A DNA stretch of 64,000 nt from CAIWHR01 sp963741355 (GTDB lineage: Bacteria > Pseudomonadota > Gammaproteobacteria > Burkholderiales > Casimicrobiaceae). Below the pieces are notes generated by a model that had not been told where the DNA came from, searched no databases, and saw only the letters and a program-made list of their open reading frames with translations. Each line of letters begins with the position of its first letter. Position 1 is the first letter of the stretch. Shown here one piece after another: positions 62,937-64,000 of the stretch. The position numbers and the translations under genes were made by a program. The stretch is from NCBI GenBank assembly GCA_963741355.1, contig CAVUIG010000024.1, forward strand, positions 1-64,000, written 5' to 3'.

Positions 62937-64000
62937 GCGCCGCCTCCCGGGACCATGGCCACCACCCGGGTGCCGCGGCCGGGCGAGGAGTCGATCTGCA
63001 GCTGTCCGCCCAGGCCTTCGGCCCGCTCGCGCATGCCCTGCAGTCCGAAATGACGCCGATCGGTCGACGTCATAGGATCCCATCCGATGCCCTGATCTTC
63101 GACAGATACCCGGATCCAGTCGCCCTCCCTCTGGAGGCGAACCACGGCGTGATCGGCGCGCGCATGCTTCCGCACGTTCGCGAGCGCTTCCTGGATGATG
63201 CGGACCACCTGCAGCTCGGAAGCTTGCGACAGACGGAAGGTCCCGTCGGCGACTTTGAGTTCGACCCTGATTCCATTTCGCACGCTGAACTCGTGCAGCA
63301 ACTCGGTGAGCGCGGGAACGAGGCCGAGGCCGCGCGAGACGAAGGTACGCAGGCCGAAGATCGACTGACGCACGTCTTCGTACGCGTGGTCGGTGATGTA
63401 CACCATCTCGCGCATCGCTTGGGCGACGGCTTCCGCGTCGGTCGAGCGCTCCAGGGCGCCGCAGAGCTTCATGTGCAGGAGTCCCAACTCCTGGGCGAGG
63501 CCGTCGTGCATCTCGCGGGCGAGGCGCTCGCGCTCCTGGATCACTGCCATGCTCCGGACCTCCTCCGACAGCCTCACCCGCTCGATGGCGTTGGCCGCTT
63601 GCGCCGCCAGCCCGGCGAGGAGCTCGGAATCGTCCGCGGTGAACTTCCGCTCCTCGCGCGTGACTTGGATCGTCCCCAGCTGCTCGTCTCCCAGTTGGAT
63701 CGGGACGGCGAAATGCGCGCGCGCGTACCCCGGTCGAATCATCGCGATTCCGCCGTCGCCGTCGTCGTCGGGGCCCGGAGGCTCGTCCTTCAACCCCTCG
63801 CCAGCTCCTCGGAATGCGTCGGCGTCGCCGCTTCGCACCGGGGGCACGAGATCCCCGCCCTCGGGCGCGAACAGCCGCAGGACCACCGCGTCCGCGCGCA
63901 GCAACTCGCGCGCCTGGTCGGCGACCGACTGCAGGATCCGGTCGAGCTGCTGCAGTCGCGCGATCTCCGTTCCGATGTGGTAGAGGGCCCTGACTTCGCG
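62933..64000 (-). CDS. NarX-like sensor histidine kinase (N-terminus beyond the window)
   Basis: The frame is open to the window edge, so the protein is incomplete at its N-terminus. A GAF-like domain (LYHIGTEIARLQQLDRILQS through AHFAVPIQLGDEQLGTIQVT) is followed by the HisKA_3 H-box ERERLAREMHDGLAQELGLL. The HATPase part reads VVRIIQEALANVRKHARADH and VEDQGIGWDP, then HFGLQGMRERAEGLGGQLQI and SSPGRGTRVVAMVPG. The H-box His is present. The GAF-like domain suggests sensing of a small ligand or redox state. It is cotranscribed with the response regulator. Confidence 0.93.
   Translation of the reverse strand, partial: REVRALYHIGTEIARLQQLDRILQSVADQARELLRADAVVLRLFAPEGGDLVPPVRSGDADAFRGAGEGLKDEPPGPDDDGDGGIAMIRPGYARAHFAVPIQLGDEQLGTIQVTREERKFTADDSELLAGLAAQAANAIERVRLSEEVRSMAVIQERERLAREMHDGLAQELGLLHMKLCGALERSTDAEAVAQAMREMVYITDHAYEDVRQSIFGLRTFVSRGLGLVPALTELLHEFSVRNGIRVELKVADGTFRLSQASELQVVRIIQEALANVRKHARADHAVVRLQREGDWIRVSVEDQGIGWDPMTSTDRRHFGLQGMRERAEGLGGQLQIDSSPGRGTRVVAMVPGGGA

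Overview
The window is high-GC bacterial DNA whose housekeeping half has a gene order typical of Betaproteobacteria: xseB-ispA-dxs, mutL-miaA-leuC-ecn-leuD-leuB-asd, fimV, truA-trpF-trpB-trpA-accD-folC-dedD-cvpA-purF. No rRNA, integrase or taxon-specific marker was found, so a finer placement is not claimed.

Layout. (1) 1-4.3 kb is visibly less GC-rich and holds accessory genes: a DUF262/HNH (GmrSD-like) nuclease, a potassium-channel-like protein and an HsdR_N-type (PD-(D/E)xK) protein. (2) 4.3-17.6 kb is mosaic: a decayed sedolisin tail, a TerB-like protein whose C-terminal half is repeated 3,048 bp downstream, a SagB-like dehydrogenase, a bufferin operon (bufA1-bufB-bufC-DoxX), a DUF6502/DUF5666 pair, a glycosyltransferase and four type II toxin-antitoxin modules with palindromic operators. 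(3) 17.6-29.3 kb: GST, DoxX and LysR genes, small secreted proteins, a DUF1254 lipoprotein, a likely nitric-oxide/iron-stress cluster (nitrobindin-like, hemerythrin, DUF2249, membrane protein), tRNA-Arg(CCG) and a tri-haem cytochrome c. (4) 29.3-53.7 kb is a long minus-strand block of core biosynthesis and DNA repair. A 290-bp imperfect palindrome sits between fimV and truA. (5) 53.9-64 kb: a Rieske oxygenase with a strong sigma-70-type promoter, a truncated dihydrodipicolinate-synthase-like fragment, then two tandem multicopper oxidases. The larger one carries four C-terminal fibronectin type III domains. A NarX/NarL-type two-component system lies upstream of them.

The most interesting system is the right end: a two-component system, a very large secreted multicopper oxidase with FN3 repeats, and a Tat-exported second multicopper oxidase, with duplicated FN3-tail-plus-terminator blocks behind both oxidases. 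It looks like an extracellular metal- or phenol-oxidising module; the substrate cannot be read from sequence.

Quality caveat. Many genes are broken by single-base frame breaks, including housekeeping genes (trpB twice, dxs once) and many accessory genes. The breaks leave every conserved motif readable in another frame. This points to residual sequencing/consensus indels more than real gene decay. Such genes are given as one CDS over their full span, with the approximate break positions.
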